A DNA stretch of 64,000 nucleotides, taken from Rhodoferax sp. Lineage in GTDB: Bacteria; Pseudomonadota; Gammaproteobacteria; Burkholderiales; Burkholderiaceae_C. Under the pieces are notes generated by a model, which ran no database searches, was not told the origin of the DNA, and worked only from the letters and a program-made list of their open reading frames with translations. The first letter of the stretch is position 1. Every line of letters starts with the position of its first letter. The position numbers and the translations under genes were made by a program. Of this stretch, positions 8,671 through 16,824 are shown piece after piece. The stretch is from assembly GCA_031291305.1 (NCBI GenBank), contig JARLJH010000052.1, positions 119,515 through 183,514 on the forward strand, in the 5' to 3' direction.

Positions 8671-8697
8671 TTCACCCTGACTTCACACAGTTTTCAC
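8671..8697 (+). promoter_or_regulatory. Triple CreB-type cre-tag
   Basis: Three TTCAC boxes at 8671-8675, 8682-8686 and 8693-8697 are separated by exactly 6 bp each (11-bp period). The E. coli CreB recognition site is established as TTCAC-N6-TTCAC. The array lies about 92-118 bp upstream of the vWA/PEP-CTERM gene and just downstream of creBC, so CreB probably activates the exosortase cluster. Binding has not been shown for this organism. Confidence 0.75.
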
Positions 8698-8788
8698 ACA
8701 AGCGCCCAGAGCCTTCCCATTGGCTTCTCCGTGGCGCGGGATGCTCTCTCCACCGTGCAATGTCGCAGGAAGTCTGGAGAACATCACC

Positions 8789-10927
8789 ATGGCCATCGCA
8801 GCCCCCGCAAGCTCAGCGGCGCACAGCGCCTCACGCACCCCGTCGTTCACCGCCCCGCAGGCCGATGCAGCCCCCGAGTACAGCTCGCGCTGGTTGTGGC
8901 TATCCACCACGCTGCTGGCAGCCAGTTGCTTTGTAGCGCTGGTGGCCAGCCCGGCACAAGCGCAAGACCTGGATGCCGCCCCGCGCCAAAAGACCGAGAG
9001 CCCTTACTTCTTCGTCAAAAGCAATGACCCGACGCTGGACCAGTTGCCGCTGAAATCCACGCAAGTCAATGTGCAGGTCAGCGGCGTGATTGCCGACGTG
9101 ACCGTGGTCCAGACCTACAAAAACGAAGGCCAGCGCGCCATTGAAGCCAAGTACGTGTTCCCCGGCTCCACCCGCGCGGCCGTGCATGGCATGAACGTGC
9201 GTCTGGCGGATCGGCTGATCACCGCCAAAATCCGCGAGAAACAACAGGCCAAGATCGAGTACGAGGCCGCCAAACAAGAGGGCAAAACCGCCGCCCTGCT
9301 GGAGCAGCACCTGCCCAACGTGTTCCAGATGAACGTGGCCAACATCATGCCCGGCGACGACGTGAAGGTGGAGTTGCGCTACACCGAGCTGCTGCTGCCG
9401 ACCGACGGAAAATACCAGTTTGTCTTCCCCACCGTGGTCGGCCCGCGCTACAACAGCCCGCAGAGTTCGCAGGCCAATGCCACCTGGGTGGCCCAGCCCA
9501 CGCTGCCGCAGGGCCAGCAAACGCCCACCAGCGCGGCCCAACCTGCGTTTGACATCCACGTCACGCTCAACACCCCTGTTGGCGTGAAAGAGGTGACTTC
9601 GCCCTCACACACCATCCACAACGCCACCGAACAGGGCGGGGCCACTGTGGTCGGCCTGAACCCCACCGACGAGCCCACCAACAACCGCGACTTCATCCTG
9701 AACTACCGCCTGGCCGGTGACAAGATCGAAAGCGGCGTGATGCTCTACAAGGGCCAGGACGAAAACTTCTTCCTCGCCATGGTGGAGCCGCCCAAGGCCC
9801 CGCCAGCGGCCAGCATCAGCCCGCGTGACTACATCTTTGTGGTGGACATTTCAGGCTCCATGCACGGCTTTCCGCTGGACACCGCCAAGGGCGTGCTGCG
9901 TGAACTGATTGGTGGCCTGCGCCCCAGCGACACCTTCAACGTGCTGCTGTTCTCAGGCAGCAACCGCTTCCTGAGTCCGCAGTCGGTGCCCGCCACCAAG
10001 GCCAACATCGAGCAAGCCATCCGCACCATCGACCAGGAAGGCGGCGGTGGCAGCACCGAGCTGATTCCGGCGCTGAAACGTGTCTATGCCCAACCCAAGA
10101 ACGCCGACGTGTCGCGCACCGTGGTGGTGGTGACCGACGGCTATGTCACCGTGGAGCGCGAAGCCTTTGAGCTGGTGCGCCAGCACCTCAGCAGCGCCAA
10201 TGTGTTCTCGTTTGGCATTGGCTCCAGCGTCAACCGCCACCTGATGGAAGGCCTGGCCCGCGCCGGCATGGGCGAGCCTTTCATCATCACCAACCCGGAC
10301 CAGGCCGCGGGTGAAGCCAAGCGCTTTCGCAAAATGATCGACTCCCCCGTGCTGACCAACGTGAAAGTGCGTTTTGAAGGTCTGGACGTGTACGACGTGG
10401 AACCCGCCCAAGTGCCCGACCTGCTGGCCGAGCGCCCCTTGATCGTGTTTGGCAAATGGCGCGGGGAGGCCAAGGGCCAACTGCTGGTGGACGGCAACGC
10501 CGCCAACGGCCCGCTGCACTTGAGCGTGCCCATCAGCGCCAACAACGCATCTGATACCGCTGCCCTGCGCCACCTGTGGGCGCGTCACCGCATTGCCGCA
10601 CTGAGCGACCAGGAAACGCTGGAAGGTGGCGATGCCGCCAAAGAAGCCATCACCGAGCTGGGCCTGAAATACAGCCTGCTGACCCAGTACACCAGCTTCC
10701 TGGCCGTGGACCAGGTGGTGCGCAACACGGCCCCGGCAGACAGTACCAGCGTCAACCAGCCCTTGCCCCTGCCGCAAGGCGTGGAGAACTCGGCCCTGGG
10801 CGCTGAAGTGCCCAGCACCCCTGAACCCGCCACCTGGGGCGCGATGCTGGTGACGATCTCGGTGTTGGCCATGCTGGCGCTGCGCCGCCGCCGTGCCCAA
10901 GCCCGTGCTCACCACTACACCCTGTGA
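8789..10927 (+). CDS. VIT and vWA domain protein with PEP-CTERM sorting tail
   Basis: A 712-residue exported protein. A long N-region precedes a hydrophobic signal segment ending SPAQAQ (about residue 60). A VIT domain follows at about 75-205 (QVNVQVSGVIADVTVVQTYKN onwards), and a von Willebrand A domain at about 345-520 with an intact MIDAS start DISGS (Asp353). The C-terminus has the PEP motif at residues 678-680 (TPEPATW), a hydrophobic helix, and the basic cluster RRRR before the end: an exosortase recognition tail. It resembles inter-alpha-trypsin-inhibitor heavy-chain-like proteins. The ATG was chosen for the GGAGA nine bases ahead. It lies 9 bp from the exosortase gene, so it is presumably that enzyme's dedicated substrate. 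Confidence 0.9.
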   Translation: MAIAAPASSAAHSASRTPSFTAPQADAAPEYSSRWLWLSTTLLAASCFVALVASPAQAQDLDAAPRQKTESPYFFVKSNDPTLDQLPLKSTQVNVQVSGVIADVTVVQTYKNEGQRAIEAKYVFPGSTRAAVHGMNVRLADRLITAKIREKQQAKIEYEAAKQEGKTAALLEQHLPNVFQMNVANIMPGDDVKVELRYTELLLPTDGKYQFVFPTVVGPRYNSPQSSQANATWVAQPTLPQGQQTPTSAAQPAFDIHVTLNTPVGVKEVTSPSHTIHNATEQGGATVVGLNPTDEPTNNRDFILNYRLAGDKIESGVMLYKGQDENFFLAMVEPPKAPPAASISPRDYIFVVDISGSMHGFPLDTAKGVLRELIGGLRPSDTFNVLLFSGSNRFLSPQSVPATKANIEQAIRTIDQEGGGGSTELIPALKRVYAQPKNADVSRTVVVVTDGYVTVEREAFELVRQHLSSANVFSFGIGSSVNRHLMEGLARAGMGEPFIITNPDQAAGEAKRFRKMIDSPVLTNVKVRFEGLDVYDVEPAQVPDLLAERPLIVFGKWRGEAKGQLLVDGNAANGPLHLSVPISANNASDTAALRHLWARHRIAALSDQETLEGGDAAKEAITELGLKYSLLTQYTSFLAVDQVVRNTAPADSTSVNQPLPLPQGVENSALGAEVPSTPEPATWGAMLVTISVLAMLALRRRRAQARAHHYTL

Positions 10928-10936
10928 GCCGACACC

Positions 10937-11806
10937 ATGGCACAAGCACAACTTCTGCACATGCCACGTCTGCTGGACTCGCCCACCTTCGTGCGCTGGG
11001 GTGTTGCCATCGACACCGCCCCCGAGTGGCGCTGGCTGGCCCTGCTGGCCGCAGCCCTGTGGCCCACCTGGTGGTGGATGGCCCAGCGTATGGCAGATGG
11101 CTCCGACGACCCGCTGGGTTTGCTGGCCCTTGCTGCGTTAGCGGGCCTGCTGTGGCAACACCGCCAGCACCTGCGGGCCGCACCACGGCTGGGGCTGCAA
11201 GCCGCAGCACTGGTCGGTGTGGTGCTGGCCACAGGGCTGCACCACCAGTTGCCCGATCTGGCCGTGGCGCTGATTCGCCTGTTGAGCCTGGCTGCCGGCC
11301 TGCTGGCGTTTTTACCCCGGCGGGTGGCCATGGCACCGGTGCTGGGCCTGTCGGTGTTGTCATTGCCGCTGCTGGCCTCGCTGCAGTTTTACGCGGGCTT
11401 TCCGCTGCGTGTGGTCACGGCAGAGATGAGCCGTTGGCTGCTGTCGCTGGCCCACACAGTAGAGCGCAGCGGCAGCAGCCTGGTGGTGGACGGGCAACTC
11501 ATCATCGTAGACGCACCTTGCTCGGGCGTACAAATGGCCTGGCTGGGCTACTTCAGCGCTTGCGTGGTGGCGCTGACTGTTGGCCGCAGCAACCGCAGCT
11601 TTTTGCTGCGCCTGCCACTGGTGGGCGCGCTGGTGCTGCTGGGCAATGTGCTGCGCAACACGGTGCTGGTCGCGCTACAAGCCGCAGGCACACACCTGCC
11701 CGGTTGGGGCCATGACGCCGTGGGCCTGGTGGTGTTGGCTGCCGTGTGCAGTGGCATTGCCTGGGTGATGAGCCGTCAAACCATGTTGGAGCGCAACGCA
11801 TCATGA
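10937..11806 (+). CDS. Exosortase (transpeptidase-like PEP-CTERM sorting enzyme)
   Basis: A 289-residue polytopic membrane protein with about eight hydrophobic segments. The exosortase catalytic triad is readable: Cys195 in DAPCSGVQM, Arg240 in NVLRNTVLV, His259 in GWGHDAVG. Such enzymes recognise the PEP-CTERM tail, cleave it and hand the protein on across or out of the membrane, often in strains producing exopolysaccharide. Here the gene directly follows its likely sole local target and overlaps the next gene by four bases (ATGA). No polysaccharide genes are nearby, which fits a small dedicated exosortase subtype. I cannot assign the subtype letter with confidence. Confidence 0.88.
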   Translation: MAQAQLLHMPRLLDSPTFVRWGVAIDTAPEWRWLALLAAALWPTWWWMAQRMADGSDDPLGLLALAALAGLLWQHRQHLRAAPRLGLQAAALVGVVLATGLHHQLPDLAVALIRLLSLAAGLLAFLPRRVAMAPVLGLSVLSLPLLASLQFYAGFPLRVVTAEMSRWLLSLAHTVERSGSSLVVDGQLIIVDAPCSGVQMAWLGYFSACVVALTVGRSNRSFLLRLPLVGALVLLGNVLRNTVLVALQAAGTHLPGWGHDAVGLVVLAAVCSGIAWVMSRQTMLERNAS

Positions 11807-12360
11807 ACTTCCTGGCAAACCGTTTCGTCAACCGCGTGTTGCACAAAACCCTGTGGGCCGCGCTGCTGCCGCTGTGCGCACTGTGGGGCATCGGCCAGGC
11901 CGTGGCTGATCACGTGACACCGCAGCCAGCGGCCCTGTCCATGCCCAGTGTGGAGTGGCCCACTGAATGGCGGGGCAACCCGTTGCGCCCGCTGGCGCTC
12001 AGCGAGGTGGAACAGCGCTTCGCCAGCCACTTCCCCGGCGCGCTGGCACGCCTGACCGATGGCCGGCAGGTGCTGGTGCTGCGCCAGGTGAACCAGCCCA
12101 CGCGCATGCTGCACCCGGCCACCGACTGCTACCGGGGCCTGGGCTACCGCATCCACAACGAGCAGCTGGAAGTGCAGGCCGACCACGCCCGCTGGCGCTG
12201 CTTTGTGGCCGAGCGCGGTGGCCGTGCCGTGCGCGTGTGCGAACGCATTGAAGACGCGCAGGGCCAGGGTTTTACCGATGCGTCAGCCTGGTACTGGGCC
12301 TCGGTGGCAGGGCAGTCCAGCGGGCCGTGGCGGGCGATGACGGTTGCTACGCCGCTCTAA
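11803..12360 (+). CDS. Exosortase-associated membrane-anchored protein
   Basis: A 185-residue protein whose ATG overlaps the exosortase stop (ATGA), indicating tight co-translation. A single hydrophobic segment at about residues 17-36 would anchor it, with the rest (SVEWPTEWRG..., HPATDCYRGLGYRI, RWRCFVAERGG) in the periplasm. The TDCYRGLGY and W-R-C patterns are reminiscent of the EpsI-like proteins that accompany exosortases, but I cannot name a family with certainty. Three cysteines in the soluble part could form disulfides or bind a ligand. It probably assists processing or presentation of the vWA target. Confidence 0.75.
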   Translation: MNFLANRFVNRVLHKTLWAALLPLCALWGIGQAVADHVTPQPAALSMPSVEWPTEWRGNPLRPLALSEVEQRFASHFPGALARLTDGRQVLVLRQVNQPTRMLHPATDCYRGLGYRIHNEQLEVQADHARWRCFVAERGGRAVRVCERIEDAQGQGFTDASAWYWASVAGQSSGPWRAMTVATPL

Positions 12361-12362
12361 TA

Positions 12363-12408
12363 AATAGAGCTAAATGTCAAGGTTTTACTAGGGCTACAAG
12401 CCAAAATA
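12363..12408. repeat. Dispersed intergenic repeat, copy 2
   Basis: AGAGCTAAATGTCAAGG ... CTAGGGCTACAAGCCAAAAT matches the block order of the other copies. It fills the 59-bp gap between the exosortase-associated gene and the GT51 gene. Confidence 0.5.
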
Positions 12409-12419
12409 ATTCAAAAATC

Positions 12420-13757
12420 ATGAACACCACGTCAGACCCCAGCAGCCATCACTGGCTGCGCGCCTTGCACCGTTTTTGCTTCTGGCTGGGTCTGATCAGC
12501 GTCGGCCTGGCGCTGGTTATGCTGGTCATGTTGGGCGTGCTGCGCTCTGCGTTGCGCCCGCCGCCCGGTGCCTGGTCGACCCGGGTACACGTGGGGCCGG
12601 TCGCCATCGAGGTGGGTGTGCCCTCGCTGATCTGGCTGGGCACTACGCCGTGGCTGGCGCAGCAGTTGGACGGCCACACCCTGCCCACCCGCATCGGCCC
12701 GGTGCGGATGGCGTGGGACGCGCACAGCCACACCATGCGCCTGACCTGCCAGCCTTGCAGCCTGCGCAGTTCCAGTTGGGGCAGTGAGCCATTGCGGCTG
12801 ACCAGCGTGTCCGCCACCGTGCAGCGCCTGGGGGCCATGCAATTGCACGGCACACTGAGCGCAGGCGCCGTCCATGCGACCTGGCACGGTCAACTCCAAC
12901 CCAATGGTTTGCAGCTGGACATGACCCTGGCGCCCACCCCGGTGCGCGACGGCTACGCATTGTTTGCCAGCGCCATCCCCGAGCTGGCTGTGGCGCAAAT
13001 CGACGGCACCTTTGCCCTGCACGCCAGCCTGAGCCTGCCATCCAAAACCCTGACGCTCACGCCACAGTTGCAAGGCATGAGCGTGCAAGGCTTGGGCACC
13101 GCGCAGTGGGCCAACGCCCGCAGCCAGTGTGGCAATGACCTCTCCCCCGCCGCGCTGGCCGCACCGCTGAACGCCCAAAGCCTGCTGGCCCGCGCCGTGA
13201 TCGCCGCCGAGGACCAGCGCTTTTTTGAACACCCCGGCTACGACCTGGCAGAGATGAGCCAGGCCCTGCACAGCAACCAGCGCACCGCCCTTGCGCAAGC
13301 AGAAACCTCGACCACCGATGAAACTTTGACCGCGTCCGGCACCGCACTGCGCGGAGCCAGCACCTTGTCTCAACAAGTGGCCAAGCTGCTGGTCACCGGC
13401 GGCGATCGCTCCCCCGTACGCAAGCTGCGCGAACTGCTCTATGCCGTGGAGATGGAACAAACCCTGGGCAAAGCGCGCATCCTGCGCCTGTACCTGGACA
13501 ACGCGCCGTGGGGTAGCAACCTGTGCGGCGCGCAGGCCGCAGCACAGCACTACTTCAACAAACGCGCCGACCACCTCACCGCCCCCGAGGCCGTCTGGCT
13601 AGCCGCCATGTTGCACAACCCCGCACTGGAAGCGAAGCGCTGGGCCAGCAGCGGGCACATCAATGTGGCGCGGGCGCGGTGGGTGGCGGGGAATTTGCGG
13701 GGGATGGGGAAGAGGCAGAGGGTGCGGCTGATGAAGGGACTGGGGAGTTTGCAATGA
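12420..13757 (+). CDS. GT51 peptidoglycan glycosyltransferase (transglycosylase) domain protein
   Basis: A 445-residue protein with one N-terminal membrane helix (about residues 17-41), a long domain without recognised motifs (about 42-230), and a GT51 transglycosylase domain at about 240-430. Motif EDQRFFEHPG contains the catalytic Glu264; GASTLSQQVAKLL is the second signature; RKLRELLYAVEMEQ and YLDNAPWG follow. There is no penicillin-binding transpeptidase domain, so it is monofunctional, but twice as long as MtgA. A roughly 40-residue insertion with low-complexity character sits between the two motifs. It is the last gene of the CreB-linked cluster, separated from it by one repeat copy, and could remodel the wall for export or anchoring of the vWA protein. 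Confidence 0.85.
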   Translation: MNTTSDPSSHHWLRALHRFCFWLGLISVGLALVMLVMLGVLRSALRPPPGAWSTRVHVGPVAIEVGVPSLIWLGTTPWLAQQLDGHTLPTRIGPVRMAWDAHSHTMRLTCQPCSLRSSSWGSEPLRLTSVSATVQRLGAMQLHGTLSAGAVHATWHGQLQPNGLQLDMTLAPTPVRDGYALFASAIPELAVAQIDGTFALHASLSLPSKTLTLTPQLQGMSVQGLGTAQWANARSQCGNDLSPAALAAPLNAQSLLARAVIAAEDQRFFEHPGYDLAEMSQALHSNQRTALAQAETSTTDETLTASGTALRGASTLSQQVAKLLVTGGDRSPVRKLRELLYAVEMEQTLGKARILRLYLDNAPWGSNLCGAQAAAQHYFNKRADHLTAPEAVWLAAMLHNPALEAKRWASSGHINVARARWVAGNLRGMGKRQRVRLMKGLGSLQ

Positions 13758-13904
13758 GGGGCTGACTGGCACACCAGCCATCTTGGTCATGTAGACTGGG
13801 TTGCCGGAATTCACTTCACCGTGGATCAGCATATTTGCACCGCGTCCATCAGGCTACGCAACTGTCATTGAGTTCCAAAAACAAGACTTCCACAGGAGGA
13901 TGAA

Positions 13905-15197
13905 ATGCATCAATCGCTCATAGCTATTCAGCAGCACTTAAGCCAAGTCATCGCCCAGCTGCGCTTGCTCGTTCCAAACGACGAACCGTTTGGAAACGCG
14001 CAGAACAACTGGAGCTTCCCAGGACTTACACGCGTAGAACTGATCGAAGAAGTGCAATCGATCATTGACCTTATTGAGGATCAAGGAAGCGACGACGTTG
14101 GTGATCACGATGCGCGACTTAATGACTATGTCCGCCGCCTTCAACATCTTCAGCAACACACGATTGCACAGCTTTGGGGCAACGCGGGGCAGGCTGTCCC
14201 CGCTTTTTTGTTCACTTTGGGAGGCCTTCGCAAAGCACTTGCCCCTGTCCTTGTCCGAGACGGACATGCGGAAGCGGTTGTAAAGCTGAGGAAGTTGGCA
14301 GGTCAGCTTCGTGGCATGGAAGCACGGATGAATGGACTGGAGCCTCGCACAGCTGCAATTTCCACGATGGTTGAGCGAATCGAGAATGCATACAACGCTG
14401 CCGATCAACTTCCTACTGATCTCGAGTCACTGTCAGATGCTCGACTGAAAATAGAAGTCCTTGCTCATAAAGCGGAGAAAGATCAAGGCCATGTCTTGAA
14501 CGTTCGAGAGCGAGCAGATGAACTTGATCGGCTGTTGAACAAAAGTGCCAGCGATGCGAAGGATGTACTCGAACGTTGCGAAACAGCCTATTCGGCAGCG
14601 ACCAGCGTCGGATTGGCCGCGGCCTTCAGTGAACGGTCGAGTGCTTTGGCAAAGTCGATGTGGTTTTGGGTAGCAGGGCTCGTCCTAGCGCTTGTGGCAG
14701 GAAGTTATTTCGGTTCCGGACAGCTTCATGCACTTTCTGAGTTGGTCAAGGTTCCGGATGCGCCTACGTCGCTGATTGTTCTTAACCTATTCCTGTCATT
14801 GCTGTCAGTTGGTGCACCGGTCTGGTTTGCGTGGTTGTCAACGAAGCAGATTGGTCAGCGATTCAGACTTGCCGAGGACTACGCCTTTAAGGCATCCATA
14901 TCGCGTGCGTATGAGGGATTCCGTCGCGAGGCTGCGCGATTTGACAAGGATATGGAAGCTCGGCTCCTTTCATCTGCACTGACCCGCCTTGACGAACTTC
15001 CTCTGCGACTGGTTGAACCAACCAGCCACGGCAGCCCTTGGCACGAACTGGTTTCGTCAGACGCTGTAAAGCAAGCAATGAAGTCAGTCCCCGACTTTGC
15101 TGAACAAGTGAAGGAAGTCGCGAATAAAGCGCTGAACGTAATCGGTTCGCGTGGGGTAAAAGTCGTTTCTCCACAGGATGCCGCAACAGAAAAGTAG
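13905..15197 (+). CDS. Hypothetical coiled-coil protein with two membrane helices
   Basis: I do not recognise this 430-residue protein. Residues 1-240 are mostly charged and helical with heptad-like patterns (KLRKLAGQLRGMEARMNGLE, LKIEVLAHKAEKDQGHVLN). Two hydrophobic segments follow at about 252-272 and 287-312, with a short loop between, and a helical cytoplasmic tail rich in Arg/Glu. The start has an excellent AGGAGG six bases ahead. Codon and base use (lower GC, more A/T third positions) differ from the neighbours, and no repeats or partner genes accompany it, which points to acquisition by transfer. A membrane-sensing or abortive-infection role is possible but only a guess. Confidence 0.75.
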   Translation: MHQSLIAIQQHLSQVIAQLRLLVPNDEPFGNAQNNWSFPGLTRVELIEEVQSIIDLIEDQGSDDVGDHDARLNDYVRRLQHLQQHTIAQLWGNAGQAVPAFLFTLGGLRKALAPVLVRDGHAEAVVKLRKLAGQLRGMEARMNGLEPRTAAISTMVERIENAYNAADQLPTDLESLSDARLKIEVLAHKAEKDQGHVLNVRERADELDRLLNKSASDAKDVLERCETAYSAATSVGLAAAFSERSSALAKSMWFWVAGLVLALVAGSYFGSGQLHALSELVKVPDAPTSLIVLNLFLSLLSVGAPVWFAWLSTKQIGQRFRLAEDYAFKASISRAYEGFRREAARFDKDMEARLLSSALTRLDELPLRLVEPTSHGSPWHELVSSDAVKQAMKSVPDFAEQVKEVANKALNVIGSRGVKVVSPQDAATEK

Positions 15198-15310
15198 CGG
15201 CTTTTGGGTATGTCCATGTGTTGCGCACTGGCCGCTCGTTTTTTCAATGTAAGGCAGCTGCATCAGGCCCGCAGCTGAGCATGTAACGCAGCACACTTAC
15301 TATCCAATTT

Positions 15311-15354
15311 ATAGCTTCTTGCGCATGTTCTACCTGGGCTAGAGTGCTATTTTA
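15311..15354. repeat. Dispersed intergenic repeat, copy 3
   Basis: ATAGCTTCTTGCGCATG ... CTGGGCTAGAGTGCTATTTT is one of the best-preserved copies of the family. Confidence 0.7.
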
Positions 15355-15530
15355 TTGTGAACCAAAGCGCATTTCCAAAAAACACCCAGCCAGTATGAGC
15401 AATCCACTGGGTGGGTTGTATGTGGCGTTCGGCCAGCGTCACTGGCGGGCAAGGAGACAAATGCAGATGATTTTTTGGCCTACTTATGATTCAAAATGCT
15501 TCCCTAAAGGAAAGCTAACTTCAATAGTTT

Positions 15531-15585
15531 GATAGCTTTTAATAAAGCATCGTCTTGATAAATTATTCCATATAGGCTACCATTT
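15531..15585. repeat. Dispersed intergenic repeat, copy 4 (diverged)
   Basis: GATAGCTTTTAATAAAGC ... ATATAGGCTACCATTT has the same blocks with more changes. It ends 33 bases before the mobile mystery A gene. Confidence 0.5.
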
Positions 15586-15617
15586 AAGTTAAATCTGATC
15601 GTCTATAGGCTAACAAA

Positions 15618-16079
15618 ATGTCCTCTGAATTCAACCATCTACGGCTAGAGCAACTCCAAGAGGCGGTCGCTGCCTATGGGGTTTTGCTGGCAAAGCGTGC
15701 CCCCTCGCGCGGCTGGCTGAAAGAGATCCGCGAAGCACTGGGCCGCACGGAGCGTCAGCAGGCCGCGCGTCTGGGCATCTCAAGTTCCACGCTGCACAAG
15801 TCTGAGCAATCCGAAGCGCAGGAGCGCATCTCGCTGGCGCAGTTGCGCAAGCTGGCCGACGGGCTGGATTGCGATCTTGTTTACGCCATCGTGCCGCGCC
15901 AGCCTCTGACGGAGGTGGTGCAGAACCGGGCCAAGCAGTTGGCACAGGAAGAGGTGCATGGGGTGGCCCACACCATGAGCCTGGAAGACCAAAGGCCCAC
16001 CGACGAGCGCATCCAAAAGCAGGTGGCGCGCCGTGCCGATGAGCTGCTGCGCGGAAAGTGGTCGCACCTATGGCGCTAA
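15618..16079 (+). CDS. Mobile mystery protein A (HTH antitoxin-like)
   Basis: A 153-residue protein with an XRE-type helix-turn-helix at about residues 40-85 (LGRTERQQAARLGISSSTLH ... LAQLRKLADGLDCDLVYAIVP). The C-terminal helix-rich part (TEVVQNRAKQLAQEEV, ARRADELLRGKW) matches the mobile mystery protein A family, which occurs patchily among bacteria always next to a Fic-domain partner. It overlaps that partner by ten bases. By analogy with Fic toxin-antitoxin pairs it probably represses the operon and may restrain the Fic protein; direct evidence for the family is lacking as far as I know. Confidence 0.85.
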   Translation: MSSEFNHLRLEQLQEAVAAYGVLLAKRAPSRGWLKEIREALGRTERQQAARLGISSSTLHKSEQSEAQERISLAQLRKLADGLDCDLVYAIVPRQPLTEVVQNRAKQLAQEEVHGVAHTMSLEDQRPTDERIQKQVARRADELLRGKWSHLWR

Positions 16080-16669
16080 TCATTGACGACTTTGACGCGC
16101 AAGAAGGCCAGACACCGCTGGACCCGGATGAAAAGGCGGGCCTGATCCCGCGGCATATCGAAACCAAGGGCGCACTCAATGATTGGGAGCAGGAGAACAT
16201 TCTTCAGGCCACCCAATGGCTGCGCCGCGCCAAGCTGCCCGAGGTGTTGTCGGAGAGCTTTTGCCGGGACTTGCACCGCAGGATGTTCAACAAAACCTGG
16301 AAGTGGGCGGGCAAGTTCCGCACCTCGGACAAGAACATTGGCTGTGACTGGACTTTGGTCGCGGTCAAGCTGAATCAATTGCTGGGTAATGCCAAATATT
16401 GGGTCGACAACAAAACGTTTGATCCTGATGAGTTGGCCGCGCGTTTTCACCATGCGCTGGTCTGGATTCATCCGTTCCCCAATGGCAATGGCCGCCACGC
16501 GCGCATGATGGCTGACGCTTTACTCAAGCAATTGGGACGGCCCGCTTTCAGTTGGGGCAGCGGGGCCAACCTGGTCAGTGCCAGCGAGGTGCGGGCGCGT
16601 TACCTTGGCGCATTGCGCGCGGCGGACAAGAATGACTTCACTGATTTATTGATCTTCGTGCGCAGCTAA
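16070..16669 (+). CDS. Mobile mystery protein B (Fic domain protein)
   Basis: A 199-residue Fic-fold protein. The Fic motif HPFPNGNGRHAR (about residues 137-148) is complete, including the catalytic His and the phosphate-binding NGNGR, so AMP (or another NMP) transfer to a target hydroxyl is expected. The N-terminal part (LDPDEKAGLIPRHIETKGALN) is characteristic of the mobile mystery B family. The ATG at 16070 lies inside the end of the A gene; a GTG at 16058 is an alternative. No inhibitory (S/T)xxxE(G/N) helix is obvious, so control presumably depends on partner A. Confidence 0.88.
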   Translation: MALIIDDFDAQEGQTPLDPDEKAGLIPRHIETKGALNDWEQENILQATQWLRRAKLPEVLSESFCRDLHRRMFNKTWKWAGKFRTSDKNIGCDWTLVAVKLNQLLGNAKYWVDNKTFDPDELAARFHHALVWIHPFPNGNGRHARMMADALLKQLGRPAFSWGSGANLVSASEVRARYLGALRAADKNDFTDLLIFVRS

Positions 16670-16765
16670 AACATGCGCAAAGACTAGCAGCCACAGCGGA
16701 CTGAATCACAAGATCATCATCCAGACCTGAAGGCACTAGAGGTTCATGTGGCAGCGCAGCGTCAT

Positions 16766-16822
16766 CAGCTATTGAATGTATAGCTACTTGCCCAGATTCC
16801 ACCTCGGCCAGAAGGTGATTTC
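16766..16822. repeat. Dispersed intergenic repeat, copy 5
   Basis: CAGCTATTGAATGTATAGC followed by TACTTGCCCAGATTCC and GGCCAGAAGGTGATTTC. It lies between the convergent Fic and LysR genes. Confidence 0.7.
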
Positions 16823-16824
16823 TT

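Larger units (their letters stand above)
15198..15617. other. Gene-free region holding two repeat copies
   Basis: About 420 AT-rich bases between accessory genes. They hold two copies of the dispersed intergenic repeat and a CACCCAG/CTGGGTG inverted repeat (15383-15413) with no T-run. A 62-codon ORF at 15344-15532 has no coding support. The region looks like a boundary of a transferred segment. Confidence 0.5.

Noticed and set aside
8571-8788. Expected creD gene after creC
   Set aside because: No ORF with CreD features exists here; the next gene is the vWA/PEP-CTERM protein.
15383-15413. CACCCAG/CTGGGTG hairpin as a terminator
   Set aside because: Long loop and no following T-run.
15344-15532. 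Short ORF in the gene-free region
   Set aside because: It begins inside a repeat copy, has no ribosome site and no protein-like composition.
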